DNA of 64,000 bases from Polymorphobacter_B sp038225475 (lineage in GTDB: Bacteria; Pseudomonadota; Alphaproteobacteria; Sphingomonadales; Sphingomonadaceae): assembly GCA_038225475.1 (NCBI GenBank), contig JBBRRA010000005.1:1-64000 (forward strand), given 5' to 3'. Under the pieces are notes generated by a model that was given only the letters and a program-made list of their open reading frames with translations, had not been told where the DNA came from and did not search any database. The position numbers were made by a program, and so were the translations under genes. Below are positions 56,118 to 64,000 of the stretch, in pieces. Positions within the stretch are counted from its first letter, which is position 1; each line of letters begins with the position of its first letter.

Positions 56118-58270
56118 GGCGACCGGACGAGCGGTTGCACCATCCACGGATGGTCACCAACGGCCTCGATCACGCTTTGAACGCGCCGCTCGCGCAACCA
56201 GATCGCCACGGCGCCGCTTTGGCTCAAGGCAGCCCGGTCGAGCTTCAGCCAACGCGGCGTGCACCAATTGGGCAGCCGCCGGTCGCTGACGACGATGTCG
56301 GCCGCAGCGCATGCCGGGGCAAAGGTGGCGCGGCTGATGCGATCCTTCGACAGCGTCGCGAGCAATCGCCAGCGATGGCCATGGTCGTTGATGTCGGCGA
56401 CGCACGCATCGTCGCTGCACCGTGCGGTCGGCAAGTCGGCGAGCGCAGCGTCGGCATTCGCGGCAACCGCATTCCCCCACATATCGCGAACATAGCCGCC
56501 CGCACGCTCGCGCAGCAGCGCCAGCCGCCCTGCCCCGGCCTCGCCGGGACCGATCAGCAGTGCGACATGACGGCCATCGGCGCTGACCAACAGATCGGGC
56601 GGGACCGACATCAGCGCAAGAACCGCCCCGACCGCCGCGGGAGCTGCGCCCAGCCACCGCCAGCGCGTTCCCCACAGACACACCCAAAGCCCGCCGGCGA
56701 CCAGCAGTCCGTACGCGGTGGGCGACACCAGCGGCAGCCGCATGACCGATCCCGGCCAGCTTGCGACATGCACCGCAACCGCAATCAGCGCGTCCATCGA
56801 CTTGCCGAGCAGCCACCAGACGGGTTGCGCAACGCCGATCGTGTCGAGCACCATCGCCAGCACCAACACCGGCATGATGATGAACTCGGTCAGTGGGATC
56901 GCGATCAGGTTGGCGAGCACGCCGTACATGCCCGACTGGTTGAAGGGGAACAGCGCCGTCGCCGACAGCATGGCTTCGGCGACAACGCCGGTCAGCAGCA
57001 AGGCAAGTCCGTGATGTGCGGCGCTATACCACCAGCTCGAATCGGGCGGCGCGCGCGCCAGCCAGCGGCCCAATCGCGAATTATATAGCGACACCAGTCC
57101 GGTCACGGCTGCGAACGACAGCTGGAAGCTTGGCCCGAGCAGCGCCTCCGGGCGGATCAGGATGATGAAAAACGCGCCCGCCGCAATCATCCGCAGCGAC
57201 AGCGCATCGCGGCCGAGCGCAATCCCGAGCAGCACGATGACGGTGGCGATGCATGAACGCACCGTCGGCACTTCACTGCCCGCAAGGATCGTATAGCCGA
57301 TGCCCGCAAACGCCGCCGCCGCAGCGCCGATGGCCTTGACCGGCCAGCGCAGCGCGATCCACGGCGAGAGCGCGAGCAGCCGCCGCACCCCCCACATCGT
57401 GCCGCCGACCACGATCGCGATGTGGACGCCCGAGATCGAGAGCAGATGCGCCAGCCCCGAATTACGCATCGCAACATTGATATCCTCGGGAATTGCGCCT
57501 TGGTCGCCAGTGACGAACGCCGCCGAAATCGCACCGGCAGCGCCGCCGACACGGCTTTCGATCTGCGCCGTCAGCCGCGCGCGCAGCGCATCGAGCCACG
57601 CTTCGGCTCCGCTCGGGCGGGCCGCCGCCGTCACCACGACCGGCCCCATCGGATAGCCCGTCGCCCCGAGCTGCAAAAACCATGCGCGGCGGGCAAAGTC
57701 ATAGCCGCCGGGGTAACTTGGCCCGGCTGGTGGATTGAGCGCGGCGCGCAGACTGACATGCGCACCGGGGACGATCCCGGGCGGCGGCACCGATGTCGGA
57801 CTCGACTTCAGGCTGATCCGGACCTGCGGCGGCAGTTCAAGATTGTCGGGGCGCATCGTGAACCGAAGCTGGCCGCGCCCGCTGCGGATTTCGACACCGG
57901 TCACCGTGCCGCTCAATTGCCCAAGGAACTTGCTATGCAGGATCGGCGCGGCAACCGATGCCGCGCGGTAGTGCGCGGTGCCGAGACCCAGCGCGACCAA
58001 CAATCCGCCCCAGCCGAGAACGCGTGCGACGATCCCGCGCGCCGCCAGCCCGACCATCCCAACGGCAGCTGCGAACACACCGACGGCCAATCGCTGTTCG
58101 GCCCATGGCAGCAGGAAATAACAGACGATCCCGGTGCCGAGCGCGACCGGAGCCCACAGCGGCAGCTGCGTTTGTTCGTCGAGCAGCCACGCCTCGACGG
58201 CTGCTGCAGCATCGCGCAACCGGGCACCATAGTCCCGTGTTTGAACGGCCACAGCCGCTATGCTAGACAC
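56078..58270 (-). CDS. comEC: ComEC/Rec2 family DNA-uptake channel
   Basis: A 730-residue inner-membrane protein. An N-terminal DUF4131-like region with OB fold (about 50-200) is followed by the Competence domain (about 230-520) with SISGVHIAIVVGG and GSEVPTVRSCIATVIVL. The C-terminal domain has no HxHxDH metallo-beta-lactamase motif, so the nuclease-like part is degenerate. It forms the channel for single-stranded DNA during transformation, and whether this organism is competent is unknown. The start is GTG at 58270. The 3' end overlaps lexA by 40 bases, and the start is 42 bases from the divergent gltX. Confidence 0.92.
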   Translation of the reverse strand: MSSIAAVAVQTRDYGARLRDAAAAVEAWLLDEQTQLPLWAPVALGTGIVCYFLLPWAEQRLAVGVFAAAVGMVGLAARGIVARVLGWGGLLVALGLGTAHYRAASVAAPILHSKFLGQLSGTVTGVEIRSGRGQLRFTMRPDNLELPPQVRISLKSSPTSVPPPGIVPGAHVSLRAALNPPAGPSYPGGYDFARRAWFLQLGATGYPMGPVVVTAAARPSGAEAWLDALRARLTAQIESRVGGAAGAISAAFVTGDQGAIPEDINVAMRNSGLAHLLSISGVHIAIVVGGTMWGVRRLLALSPWIALRWPVKAIGAAAAAFAGIGYTILAGSEVPTVRSCIATVIVLLGIALGRDALSLRMIAAGAFFIILIRPEALLGPSFQLSFAAVTGLVSLYNSRLGRWLARAPPDSSWWYSAAHHGLALLLTGVVAEAMLSATALFPFNQSGMYGVLANLIAIPLTEFIIMPVLVLAMVLDTIGVAQPVWWLLGKSMDALIAVAVHVASWPGSVMRLPLVSPTAYGLLVAGGLWVCLWGTRWRWLGAAPAAVGAVLALMSVPPDLLVSADGRHVALLIGPGEAGAGRLALLRERAGGYVRDMWGNAVAANADAALADLPTARCSDDACVADINDHGHRWRLLATLSKDRISRATFAPACAAADIVVSDRRLPNWCTPRWLKLDRAALSQSGAVAIWLRERRVQSVIEAVGDHPWMVQPLVRSPYAYRRKSPASLP

Positions 58271-58312
58271 CCGCTCAGTTCCCCCGGCCCTTGTGGTAAA
58301 TCATTGGATAGA

Positions 58313-59770
58313 ATGGCAATGGGCGCAATCCCCGATTCCACGACGCTGCCCGTCGTCACCCGTTTTGCCCCGTCGCCGACCGGCTTTTTGCACATCGGCG
58401 GCGCGCGGACCGCGCTGTTCAATTATCTGTTTGCACGCCACCACGGCGGGCAGTTCCGGCTGCGGATCGAGGATACCGACCGCGCGCGGTCGACCGATGC
58501 TGCCATCGCTGCGATCCTGGACGGGCTCGATTGGCTCGGTTTCGATCATGACGGCGAGGTCGTCTATCAGGCGGAGCGCAGCGCGCGCCATGCCGAGGTT
58601 GCCCATGCGCTGCTCGATGCCGGGCACGCCTATAAATGCTTCACCACCGCCGCCGAGCTCGAAGCGATGCGCGAGACGCAGCGTGCCGCGAAACTGCCGC
58701 TGCGCTATGATGGTCGCTGGCGCGACCGGCCTGCCGAAGCAGCTCCCGCCGGAGCGCCGTTCGTCATTCGCATGCGCGCCCCGCAAATCGGCAGCGCGAC
58801 CATTGCCGACCGCGTCCAGGGGGACGTCACCGTCGCCAACGCCGAGCTCGATGATATGGTGTTGCTGCGGTCGGACGGCACGCCGACCTATATGCTCGCG
58901 GTCGTGGTCGACGATCACGACATGGGGGTGACGCATGTCATCCGCGGTGACGATCATTTGAACAATGCCTTTCGGCAGCTGGCGCTGATCCGAGCGATGC
59001 AGTGGCCAGAGCCGGTTTATGCGCACTTGCCGCTGATCCACGGCAGCGACGGTGCGAAGCTCTCGAAGCGGCACGGGGCGCTCGGGGTCGATGCCTATCG
59101 CGACGAGCTGGGCATGCTTCCCGAAGCAGTCGAGAATTACCTGTTGCGGCTTGGCTGGGGTCATGGTGACGACGAGTTCATCGACCGCAAACAGGCTGTC
59201 GCGTGGTTCGACCTTGGCGGGGTCGGAAGTGCGCCGGCGCGCTTCGATCTCAAAAAGCTCGAAAACGTCAACGGCCACTATCTGCGGCTTGCCGACGATA
59301 CCCGACTGGTCGCACTCGTCGCGCCGCGCGCTGCCGCGCTGCTGGGTCGTGAACTCACCGATTCCGACCGGTCGATGTTGCATCGCACTATGGCAAGCCT
59401 CAAGGTTCGCGCAAAAGATTTGAATGAGTTGGCAGCATCGGCGCTGTTCTATCTTCGCACGCGCCCAATCGTGATGGACGAGCCCGCGCGGAGCTTGCTA
59501 GAACCGGCTGCGGTACAGACGTTAAGCGAAGTCAGGACGGCACTGGCGGCCGCCACGCCTTGGCAGGCAGCGGTTCTCGAAGAGGTGGTGCGGGCGTTGG
59601 CGGTGGCGAAGGATCTGAAGCTCGGCAAGCTCGCGCAGCCGTTGCGGGCAGCGATGGCTGGAACCACCACGTCGCCGCCGATCTTCGAAGTAATGGAACA
59701 ACTGGGGCGCGATGAGAGCCTCGGGCGGATCGACGATATCGTGATGATGAAAGAAGGGCTGCAGCAATGA
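58313..59770 (+). CDS. gltX: Glutamyl-tRNA synthetase
   Basis: A 485-residue class I aminoacyl-tRNA synthetase. The HIGH-type motif is PSPTGFLHIGGARTALFN, the second signature is KLSKRHGALGVD, and RIEDTDRARST follows early. The C-terminal anticodon-binding helical domain occupies about residues 330-485. The start at 58313 has GGATAGA before ATG; a longer open frame is noise. Its stop overlaps the gltA start (ATGA). Confidence 0.95.
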   Translation: MAMGAIPDSTTLPVVTRFAPSPTGFLHIGGARTALFNYLFARHHGGQFRLRIEDTDRARSTDAAIAAILDGLDWLGFDHDGEVVYQAERSARHAEVAHALLDAGHAYKCFTTAAELEAMRETQRAAKLPLRYDGRWRDRPAEAAPAGAPFVIRMRAPQIGSATIADRVQGDVTVANAELDDMVLLRSDGTPTYMLAVVVDDHDMGVTHVIRGDDHLNNAFRQLALIRAMQWPEPVYAHLPLIHGSDGAKLSKRHGALGVDAYRDELGMLPEAVENYLLRLGWGHGDDEFIDRKQAVAWFDLGGVGSAPARFDLKKLENVNGHYLRLADDTRLVALVAPRAAALLGRELTDSDRSMLHRTMASLKVRAKDLNELAASALFYLRTRPIVMDEPARSLLEPAAVQTLSEVRTALAAATPWQAAVLEEVVRALAVAKDLKLGKLAQPLRAAMAGTTTSPPIFEVMEQLGRDESLGRIDDIVMMKEGLQQ

Positions 59771-61053
59771 CCGACCAGGCGAAGCTCGACATCGACGGCA
59801 AGGCCTTCGACTATCCCCTGCTGAGCGGCACGATCGGGCCGGAGGTCATCGACATCCGCAAGCTCTATGCCGAAACGGGCCGGTTCACTTATGATCCCGG
59901 GTTCACGTCCACGGCAGCCTGCGAATCGAAGATCACCTATATCGACGGGGACGTTGGCGTCCTGCTGCACCGCGGCTACGCGATCGACGAGCTCGCCGAA
60001 CAGTCGGACTTCATGGAAGTCGCGTATCTGCTGCTCAATGGTGAACTGCCGGACAAGGCGCAGCGCGACGAGTTCGTCTATACGATCACGCGGCATACGA
60101 TGGTGCACGAGCAGCTCGCGATGTTCTACCGCGGGTTTCGCCGTGACGCGCATCCGATGGCGATCATGTGCGGCGTCGTCGGTGCGATGGCGGCGTTCTA
60201 TCATGATTCGACCGACATTCACGATCCGAAGCAGCGCATTATTGCGAGCCACCGCCTGATCGCCAAGATGCCGACGTTGGCGGCGATGGCGTATAAATAT
60301 GCCGTCGGTCAGCCGTTCCTGTATCCCGATAACAGCCTGTCCTACGTCGGCAATTTCCTGCGCATGACTTTCGGCGTTCCTGCCGAACCCTATGTCGTCG
60401 ATCCCGTCATCGAAGATGCGATGGACAAGCTGTTCATGCTGATGGCCGACCATGAACAGAATGCGTCGACATCGACAGTCCGGCTCGCCAGCTCATCGGG
60501 GGCAAATCCGTTTGCCTGCATCGCCGCCGGGATCGCTTGCCTTTGGGGCCCGGCGCACGGGGGCGCAAACGAAGCGGCTCTGAATATGCTGCGCGAAATC
60601 GGCACCGTTGATCGGATCCCAGAGTTCATCGCGCGCGCCAAGGACAAGGACGATCCGTTTCGCCTCATGGGCTTTGGCCACCGCGTCTATAAAAGCTATG
60701 ATCCGCGCGCCAAGGTGATGGCGGTGACGGCAAAGCAGGTGCTCGAAAAGCTCAAGGTCACCGACCCGATCTTCGATGTTGCGCTCGAGCTCGAGCGGAT
60801 CGCGCTCAGCGATCCGTATTTCATCGAGAAGAAGCTTTACCCCAACGTCGACTTTTATTCGGGCATCGTCATGGCGGCGATCGGTTTCCCGACGTCGATG
60901 TTTACGGTGCTGTTTGCCGTTGGCCGGACGGTCGGCTGGGTGGCGCAGTGGAACGAGATGATCGAGGACAAGGATCAGAAGATCGGCCGACCGCGCCAGT
61001 TGTATACCGGGCAGACGCAGCGTCCGTTCGTGGCGCTCGCCGATCGCGGCTAG
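59767..61053 (+). CDS. gltA: Citrate synthase
   Basis: A 428-residue enzyme that condenses acetyl-CoA and oxaloacetate. Catalytic stretches are the first active-site His in GPAHGGANEA and the second His with Asp in MGFGHRVYKSYDPRAK. Type II hexameric layout, like E. coli GltA. It is translationally coupled to gltX by a 4-base overlap and ends overlapping the convergent gene at 61050 by 4 bases. Confidence 0.97.
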   Translation: MTDQAKLDIDGKAFDYPLLSGTIGPEVIDIRKLYAETGRFTYDPGFTSTAACESKITYIDGDVGVLLHRGYAIDELAEQSDFMEVAYLLLNGELPDKAQRDEFVYTITRHTMVHEQLAMFYRGFRRDAHPMAIMCGVVGAMAAFYHDSTDIHDPKQRIIASHRLIAKMPTLAAMAYKYAVGQPFLYPDNSLSYVGNFLRMTFGVPAEPYVVDPVIEDAMDKLFMLMADHEQNASTSTVRLASSSGANPFACIAAGIACLWGPAHGGANEAALNMLREIGTVDRIPEFIARAKDKDDPFRLMGFGHRVYKSYDPRAKVMAVTAKQVLEKLKVTDPIFDVALELERIALSDPYFIEKKLYPNVDFYSGIVMAAIGFPTSMFTVLFAVGRTVGWVAQWNEMIEDKDQKIGRPRQLYTGQTQRPFVALADRG

Positions 61054-62282
61054 GCCGATGTGCGCCGTGTCGCCAGCAGGCGGACGGCGCACCGCCATCC
61101 GGTCACGAAGTAGCTGACGACCGCGTATCCAGCGACCGCAACGAGCGCGGGATACCAACTGGCAAACACTGCGAACGGGACGATCAGCCAGTGGCGCGCG
61201 ATCCGGTTGCCAGCAACGAGCGCCAGTCGCGCCTCCGCCAGCCCTGCGCGCGCGAGCGGTGCGCCGGTGAAGCGGTCATAGAAGCCAAGCTGGCCGCGCT
61301 CGGCCATCACGAACAGGATCAACAGCGCCGCGACCGCCCATGGTCCGTCGTTTCCCTGCCGCGTCGCCAGTCGAGCAGCGAGCGCGAGATACCAGCTCGC
61401 ATCGATCACATCGGCAAGCACGGCGGATAGGCGTTGCCCGTGCGACACGCGCAACCGCAACCGGCCAAGACTTTCGTCGACGCCAAACACGGCATCGGCA
61501 GCGAGCAGCAGCAGCAGCCCCGTCACCAGCCACCCGCATGCCATCGCCACGACGGCTGCTAGCCCCGCCGCCAGCGCGGTCGCCGTCATCACCAGCGGCG
61601 GCACTCGCGCTCCGGCCGCAAAGTGCAGCAAGCGACGACGTATCGGGCCCATGATGTGGAGCGTCGGCCAATCGAAACTGGTTGGCTGCGCGTCATCGGC
61701 GAGCGTGGCGGTGACGGCCGCCGCTGCCTCGGGCGTCTCGGGACGATACCACCGCAGCGGAACGGCACGGCGCACCCTTGGATCATCGCACGACATCTTA
61801 TCCACATCGAGCAGCTGGCAAGCCGGGTCACCGAGTGCAGCCCGAAGCAGCGTCGAATGCAGCTCCCACTCGCCGAGCCGGGCTGCGGTGCGCCGTACAT
61901 GCGCCCCCGAATAGCTGCCAACTCCGGCAGCAAAGGTGGTCGCGTCGAGACGTTCGACCCCGCGATGCGGCGGTTCCGGCGACACCGCCAAGGTCGCGAC
62001 TGCCGGGATGACGGCGCTTAGCACAGCAGCAAGGATGCGCGAGTCGATGATAACGCCCGCAGCGACGGCAACGACCGCGTCGTCATCGCCGACAATGCGC
62101 AGCAACGCAGCCGCGTCGACGACCGCTTCAGCGCCCTCGATATCGATGCTGCCATAGACCAAAACGCGGTCGACACCGGCGTTTCGGACCTGGCGGATCT
62201 GCCGCTCCAGACAGCCTTCCCCGGCAACGAGGAGCGGCTCGTCCGCTCCATCGTCGGCGAACAACAGGGCAAGCATCGGCAT
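61050..62282 (-). CDS. Fusion of a nucleotidyltransferase-like domain and a degenerate CDP-alcohol phosphotransferase-like membrane domain
   Basis: A 410-residue protein. The N-terminal half (about 1-215) has a Rossmann-like pattern: PLLVAGEGCLERQIRQVRNA, then VLVYG near residue 41. It lacks the usual GxGxRL nucleotidyltransferase loop. The C-terminal part has about four to five spans. Its first cytosolic loop reads DESLGRLRLRVSHGQRLSAV at 269-288, where CDP-alcohol phosphotransferases have DGxxAR...GxxxDxxxD. The second Gly is Glu270, the third Asp-site is Ser286 and the fourth Ala290, so the catalytic set looks broken (D269, R274 and G282 remain). It could be a lost or new-function IPCT/DIPPS-like protein. 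It is on the minus strand after gltA and has no close partner. Confidence 0.65.
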   Translation of the reverse strand: MPMLALLFADDGADEPLLVAGEGCLERQIRQVRNAGVDRVLVYGSIDIEGAEAVVDAAALLRIVGDDDAVVAVAAGVIIDSRILAAVLSAVIPAVATLAVSPEPPHRGVERLDATTFAAGVGSYSGAHVRRTAARLGEWELHSTLLRAALGDPACQLLDVDKMSCDDPRVRRAVPLRWYRPETPEAAAAVTATLADDAQPTSFDWPTLHIMGPIRRRLLHFAAGARVPPLVMTATALAAGLAAVVAMACGWLVTGLLLLLAADAVFGVDESLGRLRLRVSHGQRLSAVLADVIDASWYLALAARLATRQGNDGPWAVAALLILFVMAERGQLGFYDRFTGAPLARAGLAEARLALVAGNRIARHWLIVPFAVFASWYPALVAVAGYAVVSYFVTGWRCAVRLLATRRTSA

Positions 62283-62374
62283 TGGCGGACGTCATAAAGC
62301 GGGGTTTGCGCATTTGCCAAGGCTGGCGGAGTTTTGGCCGACGGAACCGCTGCAAACGAACATGCTGCTGCGCA

Positions 62375-62403
62375 TTGTCACACGATCAAACGCGATGTTA
62401 CAC
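62375..62403 (+). promoter_or_regulatory. Candidate promoter of the coiled-coil protein gene
   Basis: TTGTCA (62375-62380) and TTACAC (62398-62403) are separated by 17 bases, 33 bases upstream of the ATG. The 153-base gap 62283-62435 is divergent and holds no ORF. The -10 is weak. Confidence 0.3.
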
Positions 62404-62435
62404 GTCATGTGCAAAATTTGTTCCTTTGGGGTGCC

Positions 62436-64000
62436 ATGCCGCACGACTCCTCGACCGTTTCGCTGTCACCACCTCGCCGCTGGCAGGCCGCCGCAGTGTT
62501 GCTGACTGCGCTCGCATGGTTGGCGGTGGCCGCAGCGGTACTCGTGATTGGCGCGCAGGCAGACCTGGTTAAAGGCACCATGTCCGCACGCGATCTCGCG
62601 CTGCTCGCCGGGTCGATCATCGTGCAAATCGCGGCGCCGCTCGCTGTGGTTGTGCTTGCAGCGATTGCCTTGCGTCGCACCGGGCGCGACGAGGCAACGC
62701 TGATTGCCGCGCTGGAAGCGCGGCAGCTTCGCGCCAGTTCGGCAAGCGACGCGCTGCGTAGCGGCCTCGATGCGATCGACCGCGGGCTGACGGGGGTTAC
62801 CGACCGCCTGACGACGCTTCAGGAAAATGTCGCCGGCGATAGGCATGGGCTGAGTGCGACAGCGCGTGATCTGGATACGGCCACCGCAGCGATGGCTGCC
62901 GCGAGCCGCGATGCGGGCGCACAGGCGGTGGCGCTCCAGGCGCTCGTTACCAGCGCCACTGCACATGCGGCGGAACTCGGTTCGCTGCTCGAGACGACCG
63001 GCCGCGAGACAACGCAGCAACTCGGCGCCGTTGAAACGATGCTGGCGGCAGTCTGGAACCGGAATGCCGACGCGAGCGCGCAGGTTCACGCCGCATCGGC
63101 CACGATGACCGAGCTGTTGGCGGGTATCGAAACCTCCGCTGCGCGAACGACTACGGCGCTGAGCGAGCGCACATCGGGGCTGAATAGCTCGGTCGATGGC
63201 GCCTTCGAGCGCATTACCGGCGCGCTCGATGCCACCCGCGACGGTGTTCACGCGCAAACCAACGCGTTGCTCGCCAGCGTCGATCAGGCGCGCGTCGCGC
63301 TCGACCACATCGGTGGCGAATCCGCGCGCGCGATCAGCAAGCGGCTCGACCGACTGAACGAAGCCGCAGACCTCCTCGGTCAGCGGCTTTCCGAGCAAGA
63401 TGCGCGCAGCCGGATGCTTGTCGAAACCGTCGAGCGCAGCTTTGCCGTACTCGACAACAAGCTCGGTGCCGCCGCGCAATCGAGCCACGGCACGCTCGAC
63501 GGGATCGCCGCGCAGATGGCATCGGTCAGCGACCAGCTGCAGGGGTTGAACCGCCCGCTCGGCGAGACGCATGCGACGATGCTGACGATCGAAGACACCG
63601 CCGGGCGGCTCCGCGAGGTGTCGGGTCAGGTCATCGATGCTATGGGCCGTACCCTGCCAACGCATGTCGAGGGCATTGCCGCACTTTCGGCGGGCATTGC
63701 CGAACTGCACGGCGAAGCAGCGCGACTGCAGGAGCCGGTGGCGCAGGGACAGGCGACAATCGATGCTGCTGTCGCAAGCTTTACGGCTCAACGGGCATCG
63801 ATGGAAGCGACGTCGGCGAAACTCAACGAACAGCTTGCCGCCGCGCATGCGCTAGTCGGTGCCGTCCAGGAGCAGGCCGAAGGCAGCGCGTTGCAGGCAT
63901 CGGCACAATTGATCGAGGTGCTGGGGCGCGTTCGTGAAATCGCCGGCACCACTGCTGGCGAGATGCGGACTGCGCTGTCGGCGGTCATTACCGAGGCCGA
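62436..64000 (+). CDS. Membrane-anchored coiled-coil protein (partial, runs off the window)
   Basis: At least 521 residues, open with no stop to the window end. Two membrane spans (about residues 18-41 and 55-80) follow a short polar start (PHDSSTVSLSPPRRWQ). The rest is Ala/Thr/Leu-rich with regular heptad spacing of Leu, Val and Ala and many polar i, i+3/i+4 positions, as in long coiled coils. It resembles methyl-accepting or Apolipoprotein-like coiled coils, but I see no recognisable signalling hairpin. The gene continues beyond 64000, so length and C-terminus are unknown. GGGG lies a few bases before the ATG. Confidence 0.7.
   Translation, partial: MPHDSSTVSLSPPRRWQAAAVLLTALAWLAVAAAVLVIGAQADLVKGTMSARDLALLAGSIIVQIAAPLAVVVLAAIALRRTGRDEATLIAALEARQLRASSASDALRSGLDAIDRGLTGVTDRLTTLQENVAGDRHGLSATARDLDTATAAMAAASRDAGAQAVALQALVTSATAHAAELGSLLETTGRETTQQLGAVETMLAAVWNRNADASAQVHAASATMTELLAGIETSAARTTTALSERTSGLNSSVDGAFERITGALDATRDGVHAQTNALLASVDQARVALDHIGGESARAISKRLDRLNEAADLLGQRLSEQDARSRMLVETVERSFAVLDNKLGAAAQSSHGTLDGIAAQMASVSDQLQGLNRPLGETHATMLTIEDTAGRLREVSGQVIDAMGRTLPTHVEGIAALSAGIAELHGEAARLQEPVAQGQATIDAAVASFTAQRASMEATSAKLNEQLAAAHALVGAVQEQAEGSALQASAQLIEVLGRVREIAGTTAGEMRTALSAVITEA

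Noticed and set aside
62466..63848. 460-residue minus-strand ORF at the window end
   Set aside because: It is antisense to the coiled-coil protein, which has two clear spans, heptads, a ribosome-binding site and an uninterrupted frame to 64000. The minus-strand translation is Arg-rich and shows no domain.

Overview
The window is GC-rich, gene-dense bacterial chromosome. Several blocks have a gene order typical of alphaproteobacteria, most likely Sphingomonadales: rpsB-tsf-pyrH-frr-uppS-cdsA-dxr-rseP-bamA-ompH-fabZ, tpiA/ppiD/trpE, trpGDC-moaC-moeA-lexA and proS-lolCD-dnaE. The LexA box is of the alphaproteobacterial type (GTTC-N7-GTTC), and the L31 protein is of the cysteine-free type common in this class. 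Genus assignment is inference. I see no rRNA, tRNA, CRISPR array, transposase or prophage.

Layout. 1-8.3 kb holds envelope and polysaccharide genes: a polytopic membrane protein, a UDP-galactopyranose-mutase-like FAD enzyme, a small glycine-zipper protein, a flippase-like membrane protein, and a 1122-residue GH18/NodB/GT2 fusion. 8.3-15.6 kb holds a two-component system, TspO, a Met/His-rich (copper-like) pair, a quinone-reductase-like enzyme, an acyl-CoA synthetase and rpmE. 15.7-22.2 kb is a leucine-degradation cluster (methylcrotonyl-CoA carboxylase beta and alpha, methylglutaconyl-CoA hydratase, isovaleryl-CoA dehydrogenase) interrupted by one AT-rich foreign-looking gene. 22.3-33.1 kb is the minus-strand translation, isoprenoid and outer-membrane assembly operon from rpsB down to fabZ. 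33.2-40.1 kb holds dnaE, lolD, lolC and proS.

40.1-46.8 kb holds pyrG, an MFS transporter, secG and tpiA. Between secG and tpiA sits a three-gene cassette that is the most unusual locus here. It encodes a 163-residue Lys/Glu repeat protein, a shortened ATP-grasp-like protein and a full ATP-grasp ligase. It looks like a graspetide-type (omega-ester or omega-amide RiPP) or other peptide-ligation system. 46.9-56.1 kb holds ppiD, the trp genes, the molybdenum-cofactor genes moaC and moeA, and lexA. 56.1-64 kb holds comEC, gltX, gltA, a degenerate CDP-alcohol-phosphotransferase-like fusion and a coiled-coil membrane protein that runs off the window edge.

Many neighbours overlap by 1-4 bases (ATGA/GTGA), so most blocks are probably co-transcribed and translationally coupled. 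Promoters, hairpins and leaders were found by eye, by matching consensus and pairing bases, and should be read as candidates.
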